64,000 nucleotides of DNA from an uncultured Sphingomonadaceae bacterium (lineage in GTDB: Bacteria; Pseudomonadota; Alphaproteobacteria; Sphingomonadales; Sphingomonadaceae), in assembly GCA_947496865.1 (NCBI GenBank), contig CANMEE010000001.1, positions 1,665,501 through 1,729,500 of the forward strand, in the 5' to 3' direction. A program made the position numbers and the translations under genes. The notes under the pieces were generated by a model. The model did no database searches. It was not told where the DNA came from and saw only the letters and a program-made list of their open reading frames with translations. Numbering within the stretch: position 1 is the first letter of the stretch; each line of letters opens with the position of its first letter. Positions 25,617 to 35,315 of the stretch are shown here, piece after piece.

Positions 25617-25850
25617 CTACCGCGTCAGCGCATAATAGATGACATAGAGCCATGAGAGAAAGCCGTGGATAATCGCCCAGATGATTGACTTATGCGTTGT
25701 AAAGCTGATCGCAATGGCAAGGGCGCTGCCAAAGCCGACACCCTTGCTGACGATTTCTTTACGGACATAGGTTGCACCGCGGCTCATCGGTGATCCTCCT
25801 TCTGCATAATCTTCTGGGCGCATCCGTTCTGGTTTGATCTTCTCCGGCAT
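25617..25850 (-). CDS. Small membrane protein downstream of DAHP synthase (77 aa)
   Basis: A 77-residue protein: a charged cytoplasmic N-terminus (MPEKIKPERMRPEDYAEGG) then two hydrophobic stretches (VGFGSALAIAISF and IIWAIIHGFLSWLYVIYYAL). The ATG lies 3 bp after the stop of the aromatic-pathway gene, so the two are cotranscribed and probably translationally coupled. I do not recognise a family. Confidence 0.75.
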   Translation of the reverse strand: MPEKIKPERMRPEDYAEGGSPMSRGATYVRKEIVSKGVGFGSALAIAISFTTHKSIIWAIIHGFLSWLYVIYYALTR

Positions 25851-25853
25851 CGT

Positions 25854-27227
25854 TTAAGCAGCCTCGCGGGCGCGGTCAGAAAGCTCTTGGTTGAGCATCT
25901 CAGCGAGCAGAAAAGCCAGTTCCAGAGATTGCGCGGCGTTCAGCCGCGGGTCGCAATGGGTGTGATAGCGATCTCCAAGAGCTGCATCGGTGATCGCAAC
26001 AGCCCCGCCTGTGCATTCGGTGACATTCTGACCTGTCATTTCACAATGGATACCACCAGCAAAAGTACCTTCGGCACGGTGCACTGCAAAAAAGCCGCGA
26101 ACCTCTGCCAATATCCGTTCAAATGGCCGGGTTTTATAGCCGCTATCCGCTTTTATGACATTGCCATGCATTGGATCGCAGGACCAGATAACCGGATGCC
26201 CCTCCTGCTTAACCGCCCGAACGAGCGGTGCCAGGCCGGCTTCCACTTTGTCATGCCCAAAGCGCGAAATCAGTGTGATGCGACCTGCTTCGCGGCCGGG
26301 ATTAAGCGTATCGAGCATTTTCAGCAGATCATCGGGTTTAAGAGATGGGCCACATTTCATGCCAATTGGGTTGCCAATACCACGCAGAAACTCGACATGG
26401 GCAGAGCCTTCAAAACGGGTCCGGTCACCAATCCACAGAAAGTGGGCGCTGGTGTCATACCATTCGCCGGTCAGGCTGTCCTGACGGGTCAATGCTTCTT
26501 CATAGGGCAGTAACAAGGCTTCATGGCTGGTATAGAAAGACGTCGCCTTCAGCTGGGGCACGGTGTCGGGGTTGATCCCGCACGCTTCCATGAATGACAA
26601 TGCTTCACCGATCCGGTCTGCCATTTCTTCGAATTTTTTGGCCCACGGGCTGCGACTCATAAAATCATGGGTCCAGCCATGCACCTGTTGCAGATTAGCA
26701 TAGCCGCCAGTTGAAAACGCACGCAACAGGTTGAGCGTCGCTGCGGCCTGATTATAAGCGCGGATCATGCGACCAGGATCAGGCTGACGACGGTCTGCTT
26801 CAAATTCAATGCCATTGATAATATCGCCGCGATAGCTTGGCATTTCGATGCCATCTTGCGTTTCTGTCGGCGCAGACCGTGGTTTGGCAAATTGCCCGGC
26901 CATACGACCTAGCTTCACTATCGGCATTTTCGATGCATAAGTGAGCACAACCGCCATTTGCAAAATGACCCGGAACGTATCGCGGATATTATTGGGATGA
27001 AATTCCGCAAAGCTTTCAGCACAATCGCCGCCTTGCAACAGAAAGCCGTTGCCTTGGGACACTTGTGCCAGATCTTCTTTCAGGCTGCGCGCTTCGCCAG
27101 CAAAGACCAGCGGCGGGTAGGTGCTCAGCAGCTGTTCGGTATCCGCCAGCTTTGTAGCATCAGGATAGTCGGGCATTTGCAGCCCTTCGAAATTTCTCCA
27201 ACCGTTCGGCGTCCAATTTGTCGCCAT
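25854..27227 (-). CDS. aroG: 3-deoxy-7-phosphoheptulonate synthase, class II
   Basis: First step of the shikimate pathway, condensing phosphoenolpyruvate with erythrose-4-phosphate. The 457-residue plant-like class II enzyme shows the metal Cys in [39 protein letters not shown], the phosphate-binding [16 protein letters not shown] region, [14 protein letters not shown], the metal His in [10 protein letters not shown] and the late [15 protein letters not shown] motif. The length is normal. It is first in a two-gene transcript with the small membrane protein. Confidence 0.95.
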   Translation of the reverse strand: MATNWTPNGWRNFEGLQMPDYPDATKLADTEQLLSTYPPLVFAGEARSLKEDLAQVSQGNGFLLQGGDCAESFAEFHPNNIRDTFRVILQMAVVLTYASKMPIVKLGRMAGQFAKPRSAPTETQDGIEMPSYRGDIINGIEFEADRRQPDPGRMIRAYNQAAATLNLLRAFSTGGYANLQQVHGWTHDFMSRSPWAKKFEEMADRIGEALSFMEACGINPDTVPQLKATSFYTSHEALLLPYEEALTRQDSLTGEWYDTSAHFLWIGDRTRFEGSAHVEFLRGIGNPIGMKCGPSLKPDDLLKMLDTLNPGREAGRITLISRFGHDKVEAGLAPLVRAVKQEGHPVIWSCDPMHGNVIKADSGYKTRPFERILAEVRGFFAVHRAEGTFAGGIHCEMTGQNVTECTGGAVAITDAALGDRYHTHCDPRLNAAQSLELAFLLAEMLNQELSDRAREAA

Positions 27228-27348
27228 GAGCGCACTCCAATATCTTTCACTTAAAATCGGGTGGCTTTAGGCTCGTTTCAAGGGCAATGGCAAGCAAAAG
27301 CGCGCTTTGGTTGCGCCCGAAACTAACAAAGCGGTTTACGCCAGGGCT

Positions 27349-28728
27349 TTAGCCGCCCGGTTTCTCTTTCCATGTGCCCGCATTCCGATATTCTGGTTTA
27401 ATCTGGCTCACATCCGGCAATTTCTGACCGGCAAAGGCTTTCTCACCGCCTTTTTTGATCGCTTCTTTGCTGTAACTGGGCGCCTGATAGGTTTTGGGGG
27501 CGCTCGTGCTGATCGACGGGGCTGGCAGACTGTGCCGGCGAGCATTGTCGGCTGCTATAGCGGCTGCTTTTTCGGATTTTGTAGCTTCTTCCTGCGCTTT
27601 GCGTAGCCCTGCTTCATAGGCTTTTTCCAGTGCGATCGGGTCAAGTGATTTGGCCGTTGCAGCATTATATTTGCGTGGTTTTGGCGCGGGTAAAGGTTCG
27701 CCACCGCGATAATTTTGGCTGAATGCGCTGGCTTTTCCAGCGCTGCCTTTCCAGCTGTAAAAGCGGTGCGCGCCGATCGTGCCAAGAAATCTTAGGCTTG
27801 GCGCCCAATAGGGGTAAATTTCGGTTGTGTGATAATGGGTCGCGGTACCAACCGGCGATGCAATCTTGCCGGATAGTGCAAGGGCGGCGACCTTTTTAGC
27901 GCGATTCCAATGATATCTAGAAGGAGTGCGGCGCAGTGATCCGTCGCAGGTGTAGGAAAACTGGCATCCCGTGCTGCGTTCGCTGCCTTGGAAAATCACG
28001 CCGCAAACCGTGCCGGGGTAGCTAGTATGGCGTACACGGTTCAACACCACTTGGGCAACGGCGCGCTGGCCGGCATCGGGCTCGAGTCCTGCTTCATAAT
28101 ATATGGCGGAGGTCAGGCATTGCAGCGCGCGACTATTGTCGATCAGCGAGGCTCGGAAGGCAACAGGACGGATCAAATGCGCGGAGGCCGTTTGATCCCG
28201 GCTTGCCGTGATGCCACTGCTGGTCAAAAGATCGCTAATCTCGTCTCCACCTGGTTCGGCGAGAGGATCAATGGCGAGGTCTCCGTAATTTTGCGGAATC
28301 GCATAACCAGGATCGATAAAATAAAAGGCGGATCCAGCGAAATTTTCTTCAGGCCGTTCGACCGATTGGAGACTTGGGTCGCTGGGGCTATATTGTTGCG
28401 CATCGAGGCTTGCTTTCGGCATCGTGGCAGGGACCATGATAAGGCTAAAGATCAAAAGACCCAACAATATCCGTTCGCGGATATTGAGCATCAGCCAGTG
28501 AGGGATCCGCCAAGCGGCTTTAGGTTCGATTGTTGATTGGGCGGCGTTTATAGCCGTAGCAGGACGTTCTGGCTCGGGTTCCGGTGCCGTCGCGATAAGC
28601 TTTGTAGCTGCTTCATCAGAAGGCGAAAACACATATCCTGCCGGTCCCGCGAGAGCCGAATTGCTGCCGCCAAGTTGCGGCACATAGGGAGGAGGAACGC
28701 GCACTGAAATTTTCTGTAACACCTGCAA
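27349..28728 (-). CDS. SleB-type cell wall hydrolase with membrane anchor
   Basis: A 459-residue protein. The N-terminal ~78 residues are cytoplasmic and Pro-rich, then one membrane segment (ILLGLLIFSLIMVPATM, residues ~87-103). A Hydrolase_2/SleB domain lies at about 200-320 (LTSAIYYEAGLEPDAGQRAV, VVLNRVRHTSYPGTVCGVIF, ATHYHTTEIYPYWAPSL), with the catalytic-type Glu in YYEAG. The C-terminal third is Ala/Lys-rich and probably disordered. It should cleave peptidoglycan in the periplasm. The start is uncertain: the frame opens with TTG at 28728, and GTG codons at 28722 and 28704 are alternatives. Confidence 0.85.
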   Translation of the reverse strand: MQVLQKISVRVPPPYVPQLGGSNSALAGPAGYVFSPSDEAATKLIATAPEPEPERPATAINAAQSTIEPKAAWRIPHWLMLNIRERILLGLLIFSLIMVPATMPKASLDAQQYSPSDPSLQSVERPEENFAGSAFYFIDPGYAIPQNYGDLAIDPLAEPGGDEISDLLTSSGITASRDQTASAHLIRPVAFRASLIDNSRALQCLTSAIYYEAGLEPDAGQRAVAQVVLNRVRHTSYPGTVCGVIFQGSERSTGCQFSYTCDGSLRRTPSRYHWNRAKKVAALALSGKIASPVGTATHYHTTEIYPYWAPSLRFLGTIGAHRFYSWKGSAGKASAFSQNYRGGEPLPAPKPRKYNAATAKSLDPIALEKAYEAGLRKAQEEATKSEKAAAIAADNARRHSLPAPSISTSAPKTYQAPSYSKEAIKKGGEKAFAGQKLPDVSQIKPEYRNAGTWKEKPGG

Positions 28729-28926
28729 AGGCCCATCGGGGCTGGAACAGCTTGAAATACAGTCTTTCTTGGCAGTTATCGTTGATCAAAAACGACCTGT
28801 TTCAAGATGGGACGGGGTGCCGCCATGGGTTAAATGGTTAACGCAGCAATTCTGCGGGAAACTGGGGCAGGTGAGATATTTTTAGTCAAATCAACCGTCT
28901 ATGCGTGCTGTTCTAAGCAGCATTAT

Positions 28927-30312
28927 TCAACGCAAAACGTGATTCGCTTCCTGTATGTTCACGAGGCGACGGGCAATTACATAGCCAATTACGCCAAATA
29001 TTATGCCGCCAATCGCTGGGCCAATGACGATACCCGGCAGGCCATAAAGTGCGCCGCCGATCCAGAGAAATGGCAATATCCCCAATGTGTTGCGAAGCCA
29101 GTTCATGACCATCGACCAAGCCGGGCGTTCGAGATTGTTGCAGGCGGCGTTGGAAATGAACAATATACCGTTGAAAAAGAATAACGGCGTAAGATAGGCC
29201 GCAAAAAGCCAAAAAACATCCCGTCCCTCGCCCTTTAACTGGAACAGATTGCTAATCGGATCACTCAGCAGAAATAGCAGCGGCCAGACCAATAATGTAT
29301 AGCCCAGTGCAAAGCCCATGGCTTGCTTGATAGTCAGCCGGATACGATCAAATTGCAGCGCGCCAAAATTCTGCCCGATAATCGGTCCGACTGCCCCTGA
29401 TAGGGAGAAAAGCAAGCAAAATGCGACGGGCACAACCCGTCCCATGACTGCAAATCCGGCGATGACCTCGTCGGGATAGCTGGCAATGAAGCGATAGGAA
29501 ATAAAGCCTCCAATTGGGGTTGCAACGTTGGTCAATATAGCAGGCAGCAATATTGCGGTGACTGGTTTTAAGTCCTCTTTAAACAAGACCGAAGAAAGCT
29601 TCTCAAAGCCCCCATAATGTTTGATGATGGGAACAACAGCCAGAATGGAAGACACGATGGCGGCACAAGCCGTCGCCATAGCGGCCCCATTAATGCCAAG
29701 GCCAAAGCCAAAGATGAAAATCGGATCAAGTATCGCATTGGTGATACCCATGCTCAGTGTCACCGTCATCGCTCGCCGCGCCGCGCCATGGGCGCGCAGG
29801 AATCCCGAACAAACCATTGCCGTCACGCTGAACGGCATGAATGGGGCGACGATGCGGATATAGCCGGTGGCCGCGTCTTTCGCGGTTCCTTTCGCCCCGG
29901 CAAGTTCCAATATTTGTGGAGCAAAGATGAAGAAAATAATTGCCAGAGGGATGATCAGCATCATGCTCAACGCCAATATATTGGTGAGATAGCGGCGGGC
30001 ATAAGCGGCATCGCCTTGGCCGATTTTGCGCGCAGCCAAAGCGCTCGCGGCGATCATTAGGCCAATGTTGAAGGCCGTCCCGAAAAACAGGATCGTGGCG
30101 GCAAATCCCATCGCGGCGGTTAACGCATTGTCGCCCAGTTGTGCAATGTAGAGCAGATCAACAAAATCGACGATGAACATCGTCAGCAAGCCAATGCTAG
30201 CCGTCAATGTCATCACCGTTATATGCCGCATTGGGTTGCCGGTAAGAAATATCGCTTTCTGGCTGGTGATAATATGATCCTGAAAAATGAGTATCTTGGC
30301 CGGAATCGGCAA
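28927..30312 (-). CDS. MATE-family multidrug/Na+ antiporter
   Basis: A polytopic membrane protein of about 460 residues with twelve hydrophobic helices in two homologous halves. Features are the MATE-type N-terminal region FLTGNPMRHITVMTLTASIGL, VDLLYIAQLGDNALTAAMGFA, the mid-protein GAVGPIIGQNFGA of the second half and the many Gly/Pro positions. It would export drugs or metabolites using Na+ or H+. The start is uncertain: TTG at 30312 is used here, GTG at 30333 and TTG at 30393 also exist, and the first ATG (30231) would cut into the first helix region. It is divergent from the DUF2891 gene. Confidence 0.85.
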   Translation of the reverse strand: MPIPAKILIFQDHIITSQKAIFLTGNPMRHITVMTLTASIGLLTMFIVDFVDLLYIAQLGDNALTAAMGFAATILFFGTAFNIGLMIAASALAARKIGQGDAAYARRYLTNILALSMMLIIPLAIIFFIFAPQILELAGAKGTAKDAATGYIRIVAPFMPFSVTAMVCSGFLRAHGAARRAMTVTLSMGITNAILDPIFIFGFGLGINGAAMATACAAIVSSILAVVPIIKHYGGFEKLSSVLFKEDLKPVTAILLPAILTNVATPIGGFISYRFIASYPDEVIAGFAVMGRVVPVAFCLLFSLSGAVGPIIGQNFGALQFDRIRLTIKQAMGFALGYTLLVWPLLFLLSDPISNLFQLKGEGRDVFWLFAAYLTPLFFFNGILFISNAACNNLERPAWSMVMNWLRNTLGILPFLWIGGALYGLPGIVIGPAIGGIIFGVIGYVIARRLVNIQEANHVLR

Positions 30313-30396
30313 ATCTCTATCGCATAATTCCACTATAGCGTTTTGCCATCCGGTCAAATCCTCTCTATGCAAAAAGCAGTGTTTGAGGAGCAAAAT

Positions 30397-31656
30397 ATGT
30401 CCGTACGCTTTTATATCCTGTCTGTCGTAGCGATCACCTTATCGGCTTGCTCGGCCAATGGCGATAATGGTCAGCGTGATACGTCCGAACAGGGTTATTT
30501 CGAACGCAAAAATGTTGCGCCCAACCCCGCTGAAAACGCTCAGTCTCCGCGCAAACCAGAACATGCCTACGCACGAATTGCGCTGGCTTGTATCAACAAG
30601 CAATATCCCAATAAGATCAGCCATGTGATGAACAGCGCGAATGACGTGCAGCAGCCCGTTCAATTGACGCCCGTATTTTATGGCTGTTTTGACTGGCATA
30701 GTGCGGTGCATGGTCACTGGCTGCTGACCCGCCTGTGGGGCAACGGGGCGGTGCCAGAAATGGACGAGGAGATAGCGGCAGCCTTATCAACCAATTTTAC
30801 TGATGAAAAAATCGCTGGAGAAGTGGCTTATTTCAATAGCGAAGGCCGTGCGTCGTTTGAGCGACCTTACGGTCTCGCGTGGTTTTTGCAGCTGACCGCT
30901 GAGCTGAAAGAAATAGCAGCGGGTGAGGGTGCAAAAGCCGACCAAGCGCAACTCTGGTTGGATAGTCTGACGCCGCTCGAATCAGTCATTACCAACCGTA
31001 TTAAAACATGGGTGCCCAAGCTCGCCTATCCGATCCGTTTGGGTACCCATAACCAATCGGCTTTCGCTTTTGGTCTGTTTCTTGATTGGGCGCGAACAAG
31101 CGAAGACAGTCAGATGGAAAGCTTGATTGCCGAGAAAAGCCTCGCCTTTCACCAGGAGGACCGTAATTGTCCGATCGGTTACGAACCCTCGGGCGAGGAT
31201 TTTCTTTCCCCCTGCCTGATGGAGGCGGATTTGATGCGCCGGGTTATGTCCGATACTGAATTTTCAGATTGGCTAACGGGGTTTCTGCCCAATATTCCGC
31301 AAGATGGCAGCAGTGATTGGTTGGCGGTTGGCATTGTCAATGACCCGACCGACGGTAAACTGGTTCATCTGGACGGCGTCAATCTATCCCGTGCTTGGGC
31401 GCTTGAGGGCATAGCGACGGCTTTGCCTGAGGGAGATCAGCGTAAAGCCGCCTTGCTGGCCGCTGCAAAAACACACGGCGAGACGGGCGAGCAATCGGTA
31501 CGTACGCCCCATTATGCCGGGAGCCATTGGTTGGCCAGCTTTGCCACTTATTGGCGGACTGAGCGCGGTCTGAACCGGTTGCCAACCGACGACAAAATTT
31601 CCGGAGATCCAATGGATGATTCCAGCCGCGGCCTTGCAGAGGAAGCGTCAGAATAA
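30397..31656 (+). CDS. DUF2891 family lipoprotein
   Basis: A 419-residue protein with a lipoprotein signal (ITLSACSANGD, Cys at residue ~16). The DUF2891 pattern follows: HAYARIALACINKQYP, TPVFYGCFDWHSAVHGHWLLTRL, RPYGLAWFLQLTAEL, RLGTHNQSAFAFGLFLDWAR, GEDFLSPCLMEADLMRRVM and THYAGSHWLASFATYW-like C-terminus. The all-helical toroid with conserved Trp, His and Asp suggests a glycan-acting or glycan-binding role, but the family is uncharacterised. ATG 30397 has GAGGAG upstream. A two-component pair follows directly on the same strand. Confidence 0.85.
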   Translation: MSVRFYILSVVAITLSACSANGDNGQRDTSEQGYFERKNVAPNPAENAQSPRKPEHAYARIALACINKQYPNKISHVMNSANDVQQPVQLTPVFYGCFDWHSAVHGHWLLTRLWGNGAVPEMDEEIAAALSTNFTDEKIAGEVAYFNSEGRASFERPYGLAWFLQLTAELKEIAAGEGAKADQAQLWLDSLTPLESVITNRIKTWVPKLAYPIRLGTHNQSAFAFGLFLDWARTSEDSQMESLIAEKSLAFHQEDRNCPIGYEPSGEDFLSPCLMEADLMRRVMSDTEFSDWLTGFLPNIPQDGSSDWLAVGIVNDPTDGKLVHLDGVNLSRAWALEGIATALPEGDQRKAALLAAAKTHGETGEQSVRTPHYAGSHWLASFATYWRTERGLNRLPTDDKISGDPMDDSSRGLAEEASE

Positions 31657-31660
31657 ACGC

Positions 31661-32821
31661 ATGGCAACCCGTTTAATCTCTTTACCGGACAATATGTCGC
31701 CAAAAATATCCCCTTTTTGGAATAGGATATTCCCGGTCAATATTGATCTTGCGATAAAGAGCATTTTCGGTGTCTGGACCGCTTATTTCATAGTCAACGC
31801 GCTGCGGGCGCTGTTGTGGGGCGCGCCGGACCATAGTCATAATCTGACGGACTACCTGGTAACCGCAGTCATTTCCGTGACCGTGACTTGGGCATTATAC
31901 CGGCTGTTGATTTTGGTTAGCGAACGTACGGCGCCGGTTGTCTTCATCCTTACGATTCCGACTATTATTCTGGCCATTGGTATCGGTTATTTTACGAACC
32001 TGATAATAGCCTATCCGACGTCTGTGTTGGCGCATATTAGCGCAGACCATGATGTTCCGGCGCATCAGGCATTATCCCATTTTTTCGATACAGCCTTTGT
32101 CCATTATCTGATGCTGGTTGGTTGGGGCGGACTGTATCTGGCTATGGCCAATAGCCGCAAAACCCAAGTCGCGTTAATTCACAGCCGGAATTTGGAGCGC
32201 ACGACCCGCGAAAGTGAAATGCGGGCGCTGCGCTATCAACTTAATCCACATTTTGTATTCAATGCGTTGAACTCCGTAAGCAGTTTGATCATTGATAAAA
32301 AAAATGCCCAAGCCGAGCATCTGGTCGACGGACTGGCGGACTATATGCGCTCGGTTCTGGATGATGATGGCAAAGATATGATCACCGTTGAGCAGGAAAT
32401 TGCGCAACAAATACGCTATCTCGAAATTGAGCAGGTGCGCTTTCCCAAACGGTTGCGATTTAACGTGCAGGTACATGCAGATGTGCGTCATTGGAAAATT
32501 CCCGCTTTGATCATCCAGCCTCTGGTCGAAAATGCTATTAAGCATGGTGTCGCCCAGTCATCCGAACCGGTAGAAATTATTATTACAGCGGCCCGGGATG
32601 CGGACCGGCTGAAATTGACCGTCGCTAATGATGGTCGGATGAGAACGAGTGATGATACCGGGAGCGGAACTGGTACCGGACTTTCCAATATCAAAGAACG
32701 ATTGGCGGCTATCTATGGACCGGCCGCCGCCCTGTTCGCTGGGAATACGGCCGGCAATACCGTGACTGCGACGATTATAATTCCCGATGAACAACAGATT
32801 TTCAGAGACTATTGCCTATGA
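31661..32821 (+). CDS. LytS/YehU-type sensor histidine kinase
   Basis: A 386-residue kinase. The N-terminal half has four hydrophobic segments (residues ~25-165) without a recognised ligand domain. The His-kinase motif is RALRYQLNPHFVFNALNSVS with phospho-acceptor His197, followed by the HATPase region LIIQPLVENAIKHGV and GTGTGLSNIKERL. The ATG at 31661 lies 4 bp after the DUF2891 stop, and the frame is open further upstream inside that gene. Its stop overlaps the regulator's ATG (ATGA). Confidence 0.9.
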   Translation: MATRLISLPDNMSPKISPFWNRIFPVNIDLAIKSIFGVWTAYFIVNALRALLWGAPDHSHNLTDYLVTAVISVTVTWALYRLLILVSERTAPVVFILTIPTIILAIGIGYFTNLIIAYPTSVLAHISADHDVPAHQALSHFFDTAFVHYLMLVGWGGLYLAMANSRKTQVALIHSRNLERTTRESEMRALRYQLNPHFVFNALNSVSSLIIDKKNAQAEHLVDGLADYMRSVLDDDGKDMITVEQEIAQQIRYLEIEQVRFPKRLRFNVQVHADVRHWKIPALIIQPLVENAIKHGVAQSSEPVEIIITAARDADRLKLTVANDGRMRTSDDTGSGTGTGLSNIKERLAAIYGPAAALFAGNTAGNTVTATIIIPDEQQIFRDYCL

Positions 32822-33549
32822 CCGGCAGTGACAATTTGAATATCCTGATCGTTGACGATGAGCCTTTGGCCCGATGTCGTATAGAATCTCTATGTGGCCG
32901 TATGGACAATATCAGCCGCATCAGCGTTGCAAATGGAGGCAGGGAAGCGCTGGATATGATCGGCCAAAATTGTCCTGAAGTTTTGCTGCTCGATATTGAT
33001 ATGCCCGATATATCGGGGATGGATGTCGCGCAACAATGTAAGAATATGGACAACGCGCCAGAAATTATCTTTACGACCGCGCATAGCCGCTACGCCGTTG
33101 AAGCCTTTCGCTTTGCTGCGACCGATTATCTGTTGAAGCCGGTAAAAGCAGATTTGCTGAAAGAGGCACTCGCGCGGGCGTTGCAAAAAAGACGGAAAGG
33201 TCAAAGCGGCGGGCAAAAGGACGCTGACCATCGGTTGTGGGTGCAGGATGGCAGTAGCGCCGTGCAAATAAGAAGTGCGGATATCGGTTGGATAGCTGCT
33301 GACCGGGATTATATGCGACTATGCCTGCCAGACCGCACCTATCTGATCCACGAAGCGATGCAGTCGCTGTTGGAGCGGCTACCTGCAGAAATGTTTGTTC
33401 GGATCCATCGCTCTGCTGCGGTGCGCCGCGATTTCGTTCGTGATGTCCGCCGCAAGGGTCGCCGGAGATTTGTCGTGCTCCAAGACGACGTGGAACTCAC
33501 CATCGGGCCGAGCTATATTGAGGCCGCTATGAATGTGTTCACCCACTAA
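32818..33549 (+). CDS. LytTR-family response regulator
   Basis: A 243-residue regulator. The receiver has Asp13-Asp14, phospho-acceptor Asp59 (VLLLDIDMPDISG), a Thr in FTTAHS and Lys in YLLKPVKAD. The C-terminal LytTR DNA-binding domain covers residues ~140-240 (IGWIAADRDYMRLCLPDRTYLI, FVRIHRSAAVRRDFV). ATG 32818 overlaps the kinase stop, so the two are translationally coupled. Target promoters cannot be told. Confidence 0.9.
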   Translation: MTGSDNLNILIVDDEPLARCRIESLCGRMDNISRISVANGGREALDMIGQNCPEVLLLDIDMPDISGMDVAQQCKNMDNAPEIIFTTAHSRYAVEAFRFAATDYLLKPVKADLLKEALARALQKRRKGQSGGQKDADHRLWVQDGSSAVQIRSADIGWIAADRDYMRLCLPDRTYLIHEAMQSLLERLPAEMFVRIHRSAAVRRDFVRDVRRKGRRRFVVLQDDVELTIGPSYIEAAMNVFTH

Positions 33550-33561
33550 GCCGGTGCATCC

Positions 33562-34602
33562 CTAAGCTGGTGGTTTCGGCTTATCCGACTGCGTGACGGA
33601 ATAGCGCGGCGCTGGCGCTGGTTGCATATGGCCACCGACATCAACAAATGTCTCTCGCGCAACATTGTGCGGATGCAGTTTGGCTTCGGCGAGCGACAAG
33701 ACGGGGGCAAAGCAAATATCGGTCCCTTCCATAAGGTCGCACCACTCATCGCGCGTTTTTGATTGGAACAGGGTGGCCAATTTTTCTTTCAGTGGGCCCC
33801 ATGATTTCGGGTTCATCTGGGCATCGAAGTCAGCGTCGTCTTCCAATCCTGCAACCTTGCGCAATTGTGCGTAAAATTGCGGTTCAATCGATCCGATTGA
33901 GATATATTTACCGTCGGCTGTTTCATAGCTGTCATAAAAATGTGCGGCAGTATCGAGCAGATTGACCCCTCGTTCATCACGCCATTGACCGATATTGTGA
34001 AAGTCGAAAATCATCGCCATGAGCGCGGCTGATCCATCGGTCATCGCGCAATCGACAACCTGACCTTCTCCACCGGTTTTGGCGTGGAGCAGAGCGGAGA
34101 CCATGCCAAGCGCCAGCATCATTCCTCCACCACCAAAGTCGCCGACCATATTGATCGGCGGGGTTGGCTTATCGCCGGCACGGCCAAAGGCATGAAGCGC
34201 GCCAGATATTGAAATATAGTTGATATCATGACCAGCGGCATGCGCGAGTGGCCCATATTGGCCCCAACCGGTCATCCGGCCAAAAACGAGCTTGGGATTG
34301 TCTTTTAGAAGGACGTCTGCTCCGAGACCAAGGCGCTCCATCACACCGGGACGGAAGCCTTCAATTAAGCCATCGGCTTGTTTGACCAGATCACGCGCCT
34401 GCTGGATACCAGCATCTGATTTCAGATCGACTTCCACCAGTTTGCGAGAGCGGGAGAGGGCTAAACGGCCGTCTGGCGCTCCGCCGGGGCGATGGAGAAC
34501 CGTGACCGTGGCGCCCTGATCGGCGAGCATCATCCCGCAAAAAGGACCAGGACCAATGCCTGCAAATTCGATGATGTTGATTCCTGCCAGTGGTCCAGCC
34601 AT
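33562..34602 (-). CDS. CoA-transferase family III (alpha-methylacyl-CoA racemase-like)
   Basis: A 346-residue class III CoA-transferase. Signatures are the N-terminal LAGINIIEFAGIGPGPFCGMMLADQGA, the RPGGAPDGRLALSRSRKLVEVDLK segment, GRMTGWGQYGPLAHAAGHDINYI (His/Asp of the racemase subgroup), and the GGGGMMLALGMVSALL helix. The GHDINYI sequence suits alpha-methylacyl-CoA racemase, used in catabolism of branched-chain fatty acids or sterol side chains, rather than formyl/oxalyl transferases. ATG 34602 follows GAGGAGCAGGA. It is convergent with the LytTR gene, with a 12-bp gap. Confidence 0.85.
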   Translation of the reverse strand: MAGPLAGINIIEFAGIGPGPFCGMMLADQGATVTVLHRPGGAPDGRLALSRSRKLVEVDLKSDAGIQQARDLVKQADGLIEGFRPGVMERLGLGADVLLKDNPKLVFGRMTGWGQYGPLAHAAGHDINYISISGALHAFGRAGDKPTPPINMVGDFGGGGMMLALGMVSALLHAKTGGEGQVVDCAMTDGSAALMAMIFDFHNIGQWRDERGVNLLDTAAHFYDSYETADGKYISIGSIEPQFYAQLRKVAGLEDDADFDAQMNPKSWGPLKEKLATLFQSKTRDEWCDLMEGTDICFAPVLSLAEAKLHPHNVARETFVDVGGHMQPAPAPRYSVTQSDKPKPPA

Positions 34603-34683
34603 ATCCTGCTCCTCGTTTAATCAAATGATTAAACGGTCCTATGCAGGCGTTGGAATCTAATCAAGCATATTTGTGAGAGGGGG

Positions 34684-35094
34684 TTAGCGTGGGCCCTGAC
34701 CGTGGCGGAGCGGCTTGTTGGCAGCGCCATGTGTTTTGAGATAGCGGGGTAATTCCATCTTATTCTGACCCACCGGCTTACGCGCCAATTTGGGATCAAT
34801 AGCATGATCAAACGCGATACCAAGGCGGCCTTGGGCAACCCAAGCTACATAACCGGTAACCCGGCCAATATTTCGCAATTCCAATTCGACCTTGTCGCCG
34901 CGTTTTGCGATGACGGGTGCTTCTGCCATCAAACCACCAGCAGACAGATTGCGAATCCGAACTTCGCCGCAATCATCGCCATCCACGAAGCGCAATGTCG
35001 CTTTCAGGAACAGGCTATCACGATCAAGTTCGCGCTTGGGCTGGCCACTTGTTTGGCTGTTTAGGCCCAAGTTTTCGTCAAATGGTTCTCTCAT
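34684..35094 (-). CDS. PilZ-domain protein
   Basis: A 136-residue soluble protein. A charged N-terminus carrying basic residues (QPKRELDRDSLFLKA) precedes a PilZ beta barrel: VRIRNLSAGGLMAEAPVIAKRGDKVELEL with the (D/N)-x-S-x-x-G motif, and GYVAWVAQGRLGIAF. PilZ proteins bind cyclic-di-GMP; the N-terminal RxxxR-like arginines needed for binding are only loosely matched (KRELDR). Start at ATG 35094 (GGG at suitable distance); ATG 35100 is equally possible. Confidence 0.8.
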   Translation of the reverse strand: MREPFDENLGLNSQTSGQPKRELDRDSLFLKATLRFVDGDDCGEVRIRNLSAGGLMAEAPVIAKRGDKVELELRNIGRVTGYVAWVAQGRLGIAFDHAIDPKLARKPVGQNKMELPRYLKTHGAANKPLRHGQGPR

Positions 35095-35315
35095 GTGCAT
35101 CCCGCATTAAATGTAACATAATGTTGCTTCGGGACAGACAATAGCGTCAAAAAGATGGAAAATTGGTTAATTTGCGCGCTGCTGCGTAAATAGGATATCA
35201 TCCCAAATTAGCACAGTTTATAGCGTTGGCAGCTGGCGCGGGGGCGCAGTGCGTTAATGCTGCTCGCGGATTTTTTGTATCAGAATGAGATTTTAACTGT
35301 CAGATTGCTGGTAGG

